A stretch of DNA of 64,000 nt, from NCBI GenBank assembly GCA_013396635.1, contig WBMW01004965.1, positions 1,405,295 through 1,469,294 of the forward strand. The letters run 5' to 3'. The notes below the pieces were generated by a model, which was given only the letters and a program-made list of their open reading frames with translations, did no database searches and had not been told where the DNA came from. Shown here piece by piece: positions 11,801 through 23,830 of this stretch (positions within the stretch are counted from its first letter, which is position 1; every line of letters begins with the position of its first letter). Origin of the DNA: Penelope pileata (taxonomy: Eukaryota; Chordata; Aves; Galliformes; Cracidae). Both the position numbers and the translations under genes were made by a program.

Positions 11801-14800
11801 CAGGGACAGCCTATCAAGCAGGGTGCTTTTCTTACAGTAATTCCTTGATGCAAACCCCCGTTCCTCTAACAGCAGAGTTTATTACAAAACACAGCTACTG
11901 CACAGAACAGCACTCCTTTGCATCCCCCCTCTTCTTATCATTCCCTCCTGTAGATATGGTCCTTAGCTGGGGCTCCTTGGGGCTTTCATACAGCAAACAA
12001 CACAAGGGTGACTTCCAGCATCACCCAGCAGAGCTTTCTATGGAAACCAACAACAAACTTGTGAGATAACTACTGGAGCATCTAAACCACAGCCCCTTCT
12101 ACAACAAGGGTTCAGAAATCTCATTTGCAAATACACCTAGAAAAGAAACTTAACAACTTGGATTCCTAGGCAATGTGTGAGGCAAATCCCAGCTTATTCT
12201 TCCTTTGAAACAGGCTCTTGCAAGGGGTGTGGGGCTTTTGCTTGGAAATATGCTGAGGCAGGACCTTGGCCTGTATCCATTGACCTCTGATGACAGAGAT
12301 TAGATAACAAGCGAATGGAAGTGCTTTCAGCAGTGTTGTTGTGTGCTGAGAGACATAATAAAGAGCATGTATCATGGCAATACCCAGCATATAAAATTCC
12401 CTGGAGAGATAACCCAGTGAGAGAAAAGTCTTTGGTATGCCCCCGTTTGTTACACTGATTTTCCTCACTTACTGAACACTTCCCAGCTCTCTCCTACTCA
12501 GAAAATGCTATGGCCTCTGCAGACTCGTGAGGAAACTTGCAGTTCCTGATTCTCAAGGGTCATTTCTATCTTCTCTTCAAGGCTTTTCACACTACGTTTT
12601 GACATTAAGTGTCCGATAAAATAAGACCCAAAAGCTAGGAGAGGAAGGCATGCAGGGTAGGAGCAGGCACATCTACAGCCCTGTGAGAATTGTAAATCAA
12701 ACCAAAACCAGTATGGGAGTTTCCAAATGCAAAGGGTCACTGATGTCTACAGAGTTTCATCTAGCAAGAGTTCACAGGCAAGATTTCTATTAAAACTACT
12801 GGATTTGCACAAATTTGCCCATAAAATTTGTGTTGGATTTAAAATTTTGAGGGACAGACACTTTGTCAGTCTCTGCAACCCAAAACACTTTGGTCCCTTC
12901 TGCAGCAATGTAAGTAATTCATAAATCACTGCTACTTATTACTGCAATGAAGCTTGCAATCTGAGAAATTGTACTGGATTGGTAAAAAATATATACATGA
13001 GACAGACTTTGCTTCAGACAGACACAATTCCCAGTGCAAAATACAAAGCTGTGCTAAATGTAAGAGGCTTGCTTCATCAGCTAAAGCTTTTGATCATCCA
13101 CAGGTAGAGGAAAAGTCAAACTGCTTGTAATACACAGTTTTTGCCAAGCTTCTGACCAAGTCAGTCTGGTCTCACACTCCTTTCTCCTCACTGAACACAA
13201 ATAAGATTACACAGATAAGCTCAGGATTATTTCTAGGTGCATAACTTTACACTTCTCACCTAGCTGCATCGTTATGTCTCACTTTCAACCTTTGCCCAGG
13301 TCAAAGATGCATATACAACCGTGCCTGTGAGAAAGCCCACCCCAGGCAGCTTCTCAAGAAGCAGCGAGCATTGCCTGCCACCCCTGTGCCTGTTGGTGCT
13401 GCTGGGCTCAGTGCTGCGAGCTGGGCATCACCGAGCTGCAGGCAGCAGGCAGCCAGCTACCGAGCCCAAAGCTCCTTCCCCTGTACATCTTCACCAGAGA
13501 CAGTTGCCATGAGGAGAAGCTCTTTCTTGTGCGAAGCTTTGCTGAGCCCTGAAAACATCACAGCTCCCTTTGTGGAGCAGCTGACCTGCACAGGAATCCC
13601 AGTATCACCTTGGTGGCTTTGGTGCTATTTCCCCAGCAGCGTACAAAAGGCCACGGGGCAAGGATTACCTAGGACAATTTAATTATGTGCAAAAACAGCT
13701 GCAAAGCTTTATGGGGTTTTAGGGTTGCTGTTCTTGGGACAGGAGGGGAAAAAGGAGATGGAATTGGACACGGAGGAGCTGGCTGGGGATGGCCCGTGAT
13801 GGCAGAGAAGAACACTATTTCATACGCTCAAGCAAGAGGTTAGGAACTGATGTACACAAAGCCTTTCTTTCTCAAAGGGTTTGCTTTTCATGACTTGTCA
13901 CCTGGAACCAGGTCGGTGTGACCCGCAGCACCTCTCGCGCTGCCAGCACCGGGAGGGACGAGCATTCCTTTCCGCACCCACTCTGTCTATCCAGCAAAGA
14001 GGCTATTTTGTCACTATCTGCCTGTACTTACACGTCAAGAAACCACGGTGGCCTAAAGAAGGAAGGTGTATACTTGCTGATATGAGCTGAAATCTTGGTC
14101 ATGTATAAATTAAAGAGTTTTATTACTGCCTTCAAACAGGTCAGAACTTCACCCCAGAGGATACAGTGTCTGGAGAACAGCAGGTGGCAAAGTCCAAGGA
14201 AAAACTCCACATTATCATTTACATCACCATGCCTGAGGTATCTGCCCTTCTCAGCTCCATTAAAAGGCCTCCATGCCTTAGAAAACCTCTTCAGAGGGAA
14301 ACAAGCCACCACAGAGAGTACTTCTCTTGGAGTTAGCTTTCCTAAGGCACGATGAGAGCTCACGAACGCAGTCTGTAAGCTGGTTGATTTAAGGACTCCA
14401 CCAAACATGTCTCACACAGGAATTACAATGCATGTGGTATTCGCTTATTTTTGTTTTTATTTCAATTTTATTTCTGGATTCTACTTTGCTTTGTAAGTTA
14501 TTTTTCTTGCATGACAAGCAATATCCAATTATTCATGCACTGCCTTTTTTGTTTTGTTTCAAGTTGACATTTTGCCCAAGCCTAAGACCACAAGATGCTT
14601 ACTAGAGCGATCTTTCTAGCTTCAACAAAGTCTTCTGTGTTGCTGGCTCTTAAAAACTAGTACACAGAAACCCTAATACACACAAAACCAAGACACGCAG
14701 CCAGTGACATCAGCCACCATTTCCCCTCCATATGTGTGCCTACATTTTCTCAATCTATGCACAATGGTGTTTTCAACCTGAAAACAATGCATTCAAGGAA

Positions 14801-15079
14801 AAAATATGGTTTTCTGTGATAGGATTTCCAATGGAGCCTGAAGGACTTTGGTATCCCAAGACTATAAAGAAAGTCCAAAGAACACAATGCTTAACATCTT
14901 CAGCCTCCTTTGAATTCCCAGCCCTACTGAACCAAGAATAAAGAAAGCCTGGGCCATAAGCAGGAATTCACTAATTAAAGAGAAATGGGGCTTATTTGTC
15001 TTGGTTTCTGAAGTCACAGTTCCCCACTTCTGAAAACACAAGTTTCTCACCAGCTCTTTTCCGCCCTAGGGCTGTGACC
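8852..15079. other. Gene-free stretch
   Basis: Apart from the T14 run at 9551, I see nothing I can support: no recognisable repeat copy and no exon. The stretches around 12740-12960 and 14430-14560 are AT-rich but without clear motif clusters. Confidence 0.5.
9551..9564 (+). repeat. Poly-T run (T14)
   Basis: Uninterrupted T-run. It could be the A-tail of a minus-strand insertion, but no element body is recognised on its left. Confidence 0.95.
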
Positions 15080-15420
15080 TAAGCAGCTTAAATGATACCC
15101 AGATTTTGGTCAAAATCTGCTCCTTATTTACTGGACTTCAAATGTGCAAGCAATTACTGAATGGGTCTCGTTTATTGAATAAAAGTATTTAGGCATTATG
15201 TTTACAAAGGCCTAGAAACATTAAAATCTAGTGAAAAACAATTATTTTTACAGAATACATCTGCAAGCAATATGAAGTCATTTTGTTTTTGTAAATTTCT
15301 CTGTAATAGACTTATTGTTGATGTGGAGAATGTTCACATTGCAGCAGCGAATTATTTTGAAATGCCAAACTTAATAAAGGAGAAATTATTGCAAATAATA
15401 TCACAACCCTTAAGGAAAAA
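15080..15420. promoter_or_regulatory. AT-rich element-like block
   Basis: About 340 bp of AT-rich, non-repetitive sequence with dense homeodomain- and forkhead-like words: tgtttaca, attatttttac, gaattatttt, caaataatat. It resembles vertebrate conserved non-coding elements in composition and ends at an A-run (15416-15427). It has no open frame of note. Confidence 0.3.
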
Positions 15421-16624
15421 AAAAAAAGCCAAAATACCAGTGGTTTCCTGACTAGTCAATCCTCTTTAGATTGGCAGAGCTCTTCAGACTAATCAGGAAG
15501 AGTTAGACAAATAGTTACTTTATTACAGAGGCTGTCAAACAAATCAGGATCTGGCGAGCAACTGTTTGGGAGCCCTGCAGCCTGGCTGGCTTCTCTTCTG
15601 TAAAACCAAGGCAGTTCCAACAGACCCACGTATGTGTCTATTTGTCTGCAGAGCAACGTGTGGGCTTCAGGCCTCTAAACAAAACTCAGTCCAAATTTGG
15701 GCCAGCGTTTTTTTGGCTTCCCCAGGTTTGTTGTGGAACATGGCTTAGAGAAGAAATCTTTCCTAACCAATTAATTCAAGTCACTGCTGTTATTTTTAAG
15801 GGAGAGCTCTGAAGATTAGCACACAGAGTAATGAGAAAATAATGTTTTATACAACATCATCAGAAGAATTAGGTCACACACTTGAACTACATTATCTGGT
15901 TCTTGCCGTAGGAGTCATTTTGCCTGCAAACATTTGCTCTTGATGGAGGCAAGATGGATGGGAATTTTGCCTCAGATACAAGCCTGAGACATGGCCACAA
16001 CTGAAGGTCACAGAACAGCGAAACTCAGCGACCAGCCACAGGACATGGCTGGCTGTGCTGCTGTGTGGGACCTAGTGCCGTGCTGTTCTTAATATGAATT
16101 AACTTTTAATACAGATCTGCTTTAGTTCTAATTGACTTTACAGTGCTACTAAAAATAACTGTTCATGTAGCCAGAGGCCTGCTCCTCCCCTTCCCGTGTC
16201 TCAGCACGGTTGGCACGCCGTGCCACTGGGATGCAGAAAGCACTGCCTTCCACTCCGGGAAGGGCAACTGCTGTCTTCCTCCCAGATGCCACCTACTTCC
16301 CATTTCCTTCCCAATTTTTCTACGTATTTATTTTGATTTTGAAGTGAAAACAAGATTTTACTCATCTGGTTAAGGCAATTCGTCCTTCCATTTGGTTTAT
16401 GCTGTACATCATCACCTGTTGTCCGGCCATGAGCCAATTTCTGAATGTTTAAGCTGTTGATGGCTGTTGGCGATGATGTACGAAGCAGATACAAAGTCAG
16501 AGTTGCAAAGACTTCAGAAGGCTGAAGATAACTAAGAACACTGTTTTGACTAAACACAGACACATGCAGCAAGAAGCTGTCACTTCTTCCAACCTTGCTT
16601 TCCTTCTCTGGAGCCACCTTTTAA

Positions 16625-17060
16625 TTTGCTGCAGTTGCACGAATGATATTGGTGCGCAAAGAGTTCAAAGGAAACAGCTGTCCTCAAAACATCTTGACAC
16701 ACCACCACCTTAAAAGACATTTTTCTGATGAAGTTATGAAAACAAGCTCTAATGCCTCGGAAAGAATATGACTTTCAATGCAATATGTAAAGCTGTATGA
16801 CTTTATATATGACCCAAAATATATTCCAGTTCAGCTAAAGTTAATTATTTTTTTCAGGAGCTGTCTGTCACCAGCAGAGACAGCTAGGGTGTAGAAGGCA
16901 AAAATCCAAGGGCTGGCGGACACTCAGATGCTGCACTCATAATACAGTGTGTAATAATACACACTGGTCACTTCAGGCACCTTTGTGGTGATTAATAATA
17001 GGAAGAGACACCTGAAAGTCTTTGTCGGTTATCAGATATCACTCTTCGCTTCTATCCTCT
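16625..17060. promoter_or_regulatory. AT-rich element-like block
   Basis: Non-repetitive sequence containing gttgcacgaatgatattgg, caatgcaatatgtaaagc and agttaattattttt, with several TAAT cores and E-box words (cagctg, acagctgtcc). The density of transcription-factor words is higher than in the flanks. Called on composition only. Confidence 0.25.
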
Positions 17061-17400
17061 CGTGATACCTTTAACTCATTTTATATATGAATGGGATCCC
17101 TTTCAATTTTAGACTAATGCTTTTTCATATTTATAACATTCAAGATAGCTACACATACTTGATTACCTTTAAAACACTTATCATTATTCCATTTAAAAAT
17201 AAATGAATCCCATTTAAAAGTGACTCGTCCCCATCTTCTAGTATTTATGGACAAGGACATATGGGGCTGATTTCTCTCATTATTAACCAGCATGTCTAAG
17301 GCTTAAATCATTTGAATTATTCATTGACAGCAATTGGGCTACTCGTGCAAACTCCCGTTTGCACAGAGCCCCAGTGATAGGCCCAGCCAAGTGGATGAGG
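17061..17400. promoter_or_regulatory. Element-like block with inverted repeat
   Basis: AT-rich block (tcccatttaaaagtgactc, catttgaattattcattgac) that includes a perfect 8-bp inverted repeat, GTGCAAAC-tccc-GTTTGCAC, at 17345-17364. The arms contain C/EBP- or forkhead-like half sites. A hairpin in RNA is possible but the stem is short. Confidence 0.28.
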
Positions 17401-18579
17401 ATGGCTGAACAGGTGTTGGGATGCACTGAGCATCCACAGCTAATGCTAACTTCAGGGTGCCATCTTCGCTAAAAAATACCACTTAACAGGGACTTTCAAC
17501 ATAGTTATTTCGAATGATGTTTTCTTCAAAGATTATCATGACTACAGTTCTGAGTGGTGATCTCTAGCAGCTGAAGGAAATATAAGCGATTGTGCAGTGA
17601 TGAAAACAAAACCCAAGCCTGCAGCAAGACATTTCTAGAGCACTGAAATACACGGGACTTTCCGTTTTGGCAAGGGTTCTGCATGTTTCTGAAGCAGGCA
17701 GGCACAAGGTGGGCATCTCTGCAGAACCTGTGCTAGAAAAGCATTCAAGAGCAAAGGTGACTCTAAGCAGATGAAGAAAAGCACCTCCAAGTCATAGCAG
17801 AAACTGCCCACCTCTGGTATGAATACTACTGTTCCAGCAACACTGAAACCTGAGACAGGAGATGGATAAATCAAGTGCACAGTTGAGCTTGGACTTTAAT
17901 AGTCCAAATGACAAAGGCAGTAAACATGTAACTCTCTGCTATAAAGAGACTTTCCAGCCTACTGCAGACTCCTCCGCTCTCTGACCAGCTCACCAGCAAA
18001 AGACCTTGAGCTACTGCTGGTGCATTTTCAATAAGTGGAAGGAGAGAATAGGAATCATCTTTCATGGGAAAAAAGCTTATGGCTTTCCTATGCAACATTT
18101 TATTTTTAATTAAAAAGACACATCTCTCATTCTCTTCAGAAATGAGCCCAAGGAACACTTGTAATAATTTTCAGGTCACATTATACTGTACATATTGCAG
18201 CTGCTTTCACAGCTACGTGGGCAAATTACTATTTTCCTGCGCAAGTAAATCATTATCAAGGTAACAGCAGACAGGAAGCATCACCAACACCCAGAGGTTA
18301 CAATACATCCAAGAAAAGCACAGCCTAGCTCTTGGAAGAAGCAGCTTTCAGATTCCAGTCTCTCTCCCCTGCCCAGCCCAACCTGAGCCCCAACATGAAC
18401 TGGACTTTGTCCCTGTAGGTGAACTTGATAGTAAAGATTTTGTTTCTTTTCCCCCTAAGAAAGGCAGAAAGGTTAGTAAGTCTTTAAACTCTCAGTTCTT
18501 AAGGCTGTTAATATTTCACATTGCCAGCAGGGAAAGGAATTAAAACTGCCAGTAGCTATCCAGATAGATTTAAAAATCC

Positions 18580-18960
18580 CCTTCCCTCCCCCTTCTCTCT
18601 GCCTCCCTCAGCTTCAGAGGATATTTTCCCCGCAAATTGGTTTTAAATTAAGGAAGGTGATGAAGGCAATGTGCCGTCTCAGCATTTTCCCAGGTGCACT
18701 TAATCTAATTTCATTAAGGAGATCAGGACAGATGATCGCTACAGTCGAAACATTAAGTCTGTCCATTTTTGTATAAAAAACCATTAAGTCTGTCAAAGTG
18801 TCGGCGGGTGGGCTGTTTATTATTGGAGATGAAGGCGCGCTTTGCTTCCCCAATAAACTGTCAGGAGTAGTAAACCACAAATTAAGTCAGCTGCTGCCAA
18901 AGATTTAGGCAAAGATCTCCAACTCATTTTGACACAGGTGTGGGAAAGGCCAAGGAAATA
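18580..18960. promoter_or_regulatory. Strong candidate conserved regulatory element
   Basis: It reads like a classic vertebrate conserved element: low-complexity-free and rich in homeodomain cores (taatctaatttcattaagg, aaattaagtcagctgctgcc). The 13-mer cattaagtctgtc occurs twice, at 18751-18763 and 18782-18794, exactly 31 bp apart, with a third CATTAAG at 18712. It also has a GC-rich core (gtcggcgggtgggc) and a gtttattattgg word. Likely an enhancer, but not proven here. Confidence 0.42.
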
Positions 18961-21374
18961 GAGGCCGTAAGCCAGGCCATGCTCTTTGGAAGCCAAACCT
19001 TTTGTGCATGTTTGAGGTATTTCAGTGTGACCCGTTGAAGGGTGGAGGACTGGGCATCAGTGGGTATGGCCAGGCAGAACCTCTTGATGCTTTTGACGCT
19101 CCAGACAGCACCAGTGGGAGGTGCACAATGGCACGTGCTGCTTTAACCTACCCTCATCCTGCCAGGACCTTCATTTTATCTTATGCAGATGAAAACTCGT
19201 AAAAGCTTCATTTGGCTGCTGCTCTGTTTGGAATGTATGCACAGCTTCAACAGAAAAAAAAAACCCATATTCCTCAGATCATCATACAGATATCATACAA
19301 AATTAGAAGAAGACCATCAGAATGCAGAAACTATGGAAGACTACTCAGAAGTCGAAAAAGAAATAAAGTGAAGTTTTCAGACTGAATCTTCAGGCATTAC
19401 AAAATTGAAAGTGAACCGTTTGCCAAGGAGAATACCTTCCTTCTCATGAAAAACGCAGATGAGTAGAACTCGGTATTAGAGACTGTCAAGAAATGTTAAA
19501 AAGTACAAAACCCTAACAGAAATTACACAGTCTTTCCAGTACGTACAGAGAAATTAGAAAAACCTAAGATGGAATCAGGAGTGATACTCTAGCTAGAGCT
19601 TTGTGTTGAAGGAAAACTCCTGTGTTTACAGTCGATGTGTGCTACGCACTGCTTTGAGGATCAGGAGTGGGCAGAGCAGAAGGTTTTTCCCATTTTCCCA
19701 TTCCAGGTGCAACTCAGTGCAGTGAGGAGAGGAACGGAGGCTGCTGCGCTATCAGAGGCTTACGCAGAGCTGCGGGGATTAGGAGGGAGTGGGAGAGGTG
19801 GGAGGAAGCCAGCCTAAACCCCACAAAAATACTGACTCAGCCCTGGACAGAGCTGGGGCTGAAGGCTCACAGCTGAACAGAAGGCAAGGACTCTTCCTTG
19901 GTATCACAGAACCCGTATGACTGTACTGCAAGGTTAGGCCACTGTTACTTCTAGTCTTCACTACTCGCCCACAAGTTGCTGCTACCTCTCACACATCTGG
20001 AAATTGCCTGTAGTGAAAGCTAGTTTGGATTTTATTGCAAACTGGATCCAGAAGCAGGGACTATTGGAAAGCTACAGAACCCAAAGCCGACTCTTAGGCC
20101 ATCATTAAGTTTTATCCTGTCCACTTGCACAGGTCACTCAGTGCTGCACGCTAGGCTCTTCTGTTTTATTCAGCCTGCTAAAGCAATTTTGGAATACAGT
20201 TGCAAGAAACTGCAAGCCAAAGGAAGGGGTGCAACAGCAGAAATTAGAGTATGCATCTTCCAAAATCTTCCCATCTTCTTGGCATCTTTATGGTTAATTA
20301 AATCATTAAATTATATTGCCAACTGTTATCTGCTGCCTACTATGTCATGCTCTTCACCAGAATACCTGATCACCTTCCAAGGAGCTACCACCACGGCACA
20401 GGTAGCCCTTGGAATTTATGGCTATGCTATAATGGGGTTTCTTGATGTGGGCAGACAGCTGTTCAAGATTGCTCTCTTCCCTGCTGCCTCCGATGTTAAA
20501 AGTGTCTTCACAAGGTCTCTAGTAAGATAAGAAAGTGCTCATGGATGGGAAACTGGAAGAGGGAGACATTAAACAATAGAAAAACCAGAGAGCTAGGGAG
20601 CTGCCAACTGCCACAACAGAACTGGTATTATCCTGTCTTGCCCAAGAGCTCTCCGTAAGATCTAAGTCCTTTTAAGTGAGTTAATGATGGACTTTTGTTA
20701 GCAAACTACAAGGCCCTTCTCATTGTTTGCTCTGAAAAAGAAATTCTACATTTTCAAGAACGAATATGGACACCACAGACTGTGATGACTCAGCTTGTTA
20801 TATACAGACTAATGTACTTAAAATTTGTGTTTTTGTCTGGATAAAGCAAAAACATAAAATCTCAGTAGGAGGGGAGAACATTGGTGCCGAAGCTTTGAGT
20901 CTGGTTACTTTTTTCAATTGTATTTTTGCTTTACTTAAATTCTAGGAATACCAAGGTCAAGAAGGCCTATTATTACAAACACTTTTTACTAGAGCTGCAG
21001 ATGCTCTTGTTGGGAAGGGCAATTTGAAAGGCCCCTTAACCTCTGCAGGGCCTACCTCAACTGCCCTGACTCTTGGTGGAAACCATTCCGTCTGCTCTTC
21101 CTTGGCCACCAGCTCCCTGACACAGCTTTTTCCTCCCTGGGCTTCAGCATCTCCTGTCCTCCCTGCTCCTGCCTCTGTAACCACACCCGTAACTTTGAGC
21201 ATCGTTAAGAACATCTTTAATTTGGTGTCGCGGGGTTTTTATCTTATTTCTGGGTAATTTCATACACAAACACACACACATAGAGACAGTAACCACTTCT
21301 GCTAGAGCAACTACTAGATCCCTTGTCTTGATTATATCCCCTTCTCATGCTGCCTAAACTATTTTTTTTCCTGT
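18961..21374. other. Gene-free stretch
   Basis: Ordinary mixed-composition sequence. An open frame at 20141-20530 has no recognisable protein features. A short CA-like stretch lies at 21262-21280 just before the decayed LINE. Confidence 0.5.
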
Positions 21375-21620
21375 GGGCTTGCAGACACCCTTTCAAGGTC
21401 AACATAGCTGAAACAGAACTGATAATTTCATCCCCCAGATCTTCCACACAGTTTACTCTCCTCTCTGCTTCCACCCTTATCGCTTCCACCTCTCACTCAA
21501 GCCTGCAGTTCTCAGTACTCTGTTTGACTGGCACCACTCTCTACATCTTAACATCCAACCTATGGTTAACTCCTGTGCATGGTTTCTCTTTACAATATCA
21601 GGTGCATCCACACAACTAAA
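21375..21620 (+). mobile_element. Decayed L2-like LINE fragment, sense strand
   Basis: The sense frame from about 21395 reads KVNIAETELIIS, resembling the conserved 'lkvN..KTEll' motif at the end of the reverse transcriptase region of L2/CR1-clade LINEs. The sequence after it is strongly C/T-rich, as in L2 sense strands: ctcctctctgcttccaccc, then a GTTLYILT string where L2 has 'GTTILPV'. It is heavily diverged and non-functional. L2 copies are rare in birds compared with CR1, so this is probably an old amniote insertion. Confidence 0.4.
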
Positions 21621-22170
21621 CTCTCAGTCAAGCTCTCACTACCTCACCTTCCATTTACCATTTTATCCTTTCTTTTGGTGATGGCAGATGTAACTGTCCT
21701 CGTGCCCATGGAGAAAGTTGCTGAGGGGATCATTTTTCTAGTCTGAGGCTTTGCTCCCTACGCAGCTTTCCACTTGCTGAATTGCAAACCTCTGCTCTCT
21801 GGTTTTGACTCCTTCACAGCTTACCTCTACTCACCAACACTCAGTAGAGATGTCAGCTCTCACTGGCCAGACTTGATCAATCCCTTACTAAACTTTCAAA
21901 TAAGCACCTTCTCACTATGTTCCACTACATCTTTTGCTACAGAGCATAACTTCCCATTCACAGCCATAAATCTACCTGATTTTCCTTCTCAAATGCCTCC
22001 TGACGCCTTCCGCTTTACCTCAATATGGCACGTAGGAGGACAGGACCCTGCCCATGGCAGAGCTGTCACAGACCTGCAGGATTGTTCCTCTCCCACGTAT
22101 CAAGTGCTAACTCACCCCTGCCTGTGCACTGCTGCGCGCCTCCAGCACCTCCTGGGACTCAGAAATTAGC
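21621..22170 (+). repeat. Pyrimidine-rich continuation, possibly the same LINE
   Basis: The plus strand stays unusually low in G and rich in C/T (for example ctccttcacagcttacctc and ctcaaatgcctcctgacgcc), like the 3' part of L2 sense strands. No motif is clear enough to align confidently. It may be the decayed 3' half of the fragment to its left, or unrelated compositional bias. Confidence 0.2.
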
Positions 22171-22549
22171 ACAGCAAACAGCAGCATGGCAGGGCTGAAT
22201 TCACATCGCCCCAAGCAGGGCCTGATAAACTCACTGTGCTGTTGCAAGAAGTAGCATGAAAATGCTGTTTTAGAAACCTGACCTGACTTTGTGTGACAAC
22301 CCACAATTTCACAGGCAGCAGACAGAAGTCCGAGACTGAAAGAACATGAACACTGAATTACTTTGAAAGACACCAGCTTTTTTAATGCAGTCTTGAACAC
22401 TGTTATTAAAAAATGAGAACTACATTTTGGAGTAACGAGCAGAGATTACTCATTCCCTTGTTTTACACAAGTTGACTTTTGGCTTTCTGCAGAACACCAC
22501 TTAACAGAGCCCATTACCAAGCTGCTAGCCACTTTTCATCGTGATGCTA

Positions 22550-22815
22550 AAGCAGGTAAGAGACAATAAGTGGAACTGTTGATGGTTTATATTACTCTAT
22601 TATGTTAATGTTCACTAAAGTATGCCATAAGCTCTCTCATTACATGTGTATAAACCAATTCTCTGTGGTGTTATTCCTGTGCTAAATGCTATAACTACAT
22701 AAATCTTGAATTAATGGAGACTTTATAGTTCCTGAAAATGAAGGGTAATTGCTATCTGTTAATGCTGTTGTTGCTATTAAAGGAAGTATATATTTTCAGT
22801 AACAATGTTTATGGA
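22550..22815. promoter_or_regulatory. AT-rich element-like block
   Basis: It contains gttaatgttcactaaag, cattacatgtgtataaacc, cttgaattaatggag and gggtaattgctatctg, with several TAAT cores and no simple repeats. It lies just right of the decayed LINE. Called on motif density only. Confidence 0.28.
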
Positions 22816-23679
22816 CCGTGAGCCTCACATTGCAGCTATTGCACAGTGCAGAGATGGTGTAATACGATTATCAGACTAACTCCCTTTCTCTCTCTCCTCC
22901 CTCACAAAAAGCACAAAATCATTTCTACAGCCTTGACAAACTACCCTGCAATTCTCTTAACAGTTGCAAAGTCCAAAACCATGTCCTTCGATGAACATAC
23001 AGTAAAAGAAACAGGATTTGCATTTCCATCTCTGGGAACGCATGATTTGCTAAGTTTCTCGCTTGGTTAAATGGCTGGACAGCTCGGTTTATTGGTTTGG
23101 GTATTTCAAACAGCACTTTGAGAAGAGTGTGGTGACAGAATGATAGGAGTGAGAAAGTATCATCCCACTTACTTCCTCTGAGATTTCAGCAGTGATGCAG
23201 AAGTGAAAGGCTATACTTGGCCAGAGACAGTTCTCAGAAAGTAGATGGGATGGACAAGTCCCCAGCCTTGAGCTCCTGTTCTCTGATTATCAAAAACAGC
23301 AGCGCACTGTTTGGAAGCATTCTCACAATCTGCTGTGGAACTGCACCTTGCACTAAGTAATGACTCCTCCATTCTGATATACTGTACGTATGACTGACTC
23401 TGCTCAATTACTTTTCTCCCCTGGAGTCCTGTACAACACTGCAAGAAGGAAAAAAACTACCATGAGCATGCTTATATTTTTCAATGTAGTGATGGTAAAG
23501 CCTTAATTTTGCTCTACTGTCTATATTTTAAAACATTAAGAGCTCAATAGCCCATATAGCTATGAAATAAATAAATAGCGAATAATTAGTAGCATGGTAG
23601 AGAGAGAGATGTAGGAGGTGGAAAATTTCAGTTTTACTTCTAGCTCTGCCACTGACTCAGCCTGTACTTGTACGTGAGC

Positions 23680-23830
23680 TTCTCTGCCATCGCTGCTCAC
23701 GAGGTACACACAGATGACACTGATCTGCTGTTTATGACTAACAAAAAGTGTTATGCAAATCAAAAGCACATTAGTAATTCCTGCCCTGCCCTTCATTAGT
23801 GCCAGTGCGTATAGGTGTACCTAGAGAAAG
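23680..23830. promoter_or_regulatory. Short element-like block with POU octamer
   Basis: A perfect octamer ATGCAAAT lies at 23753-23760, followed by cacattagtaattcc, within about 150 bp of non-repetitive sequence. A second octamer, on the opposite strand (ATTTGCAT), lies about 740 bp to the left at 23016-23023. Confidence 0.25.

Noticed and set aside
13505..13530. EEKLF-like string resembling the next AUTS2-family exon
   Set aside because: It is on the plus strand, opposite to the microexon, and lacks an acceptor and the expected context.
16160..16190. Minus-strand acceptor followed by an Ala-Ser start, as wanted for the exon after the microexon
   Set aside because: The frame reaches a stop after nine codons and shows no SEKLF-like string.
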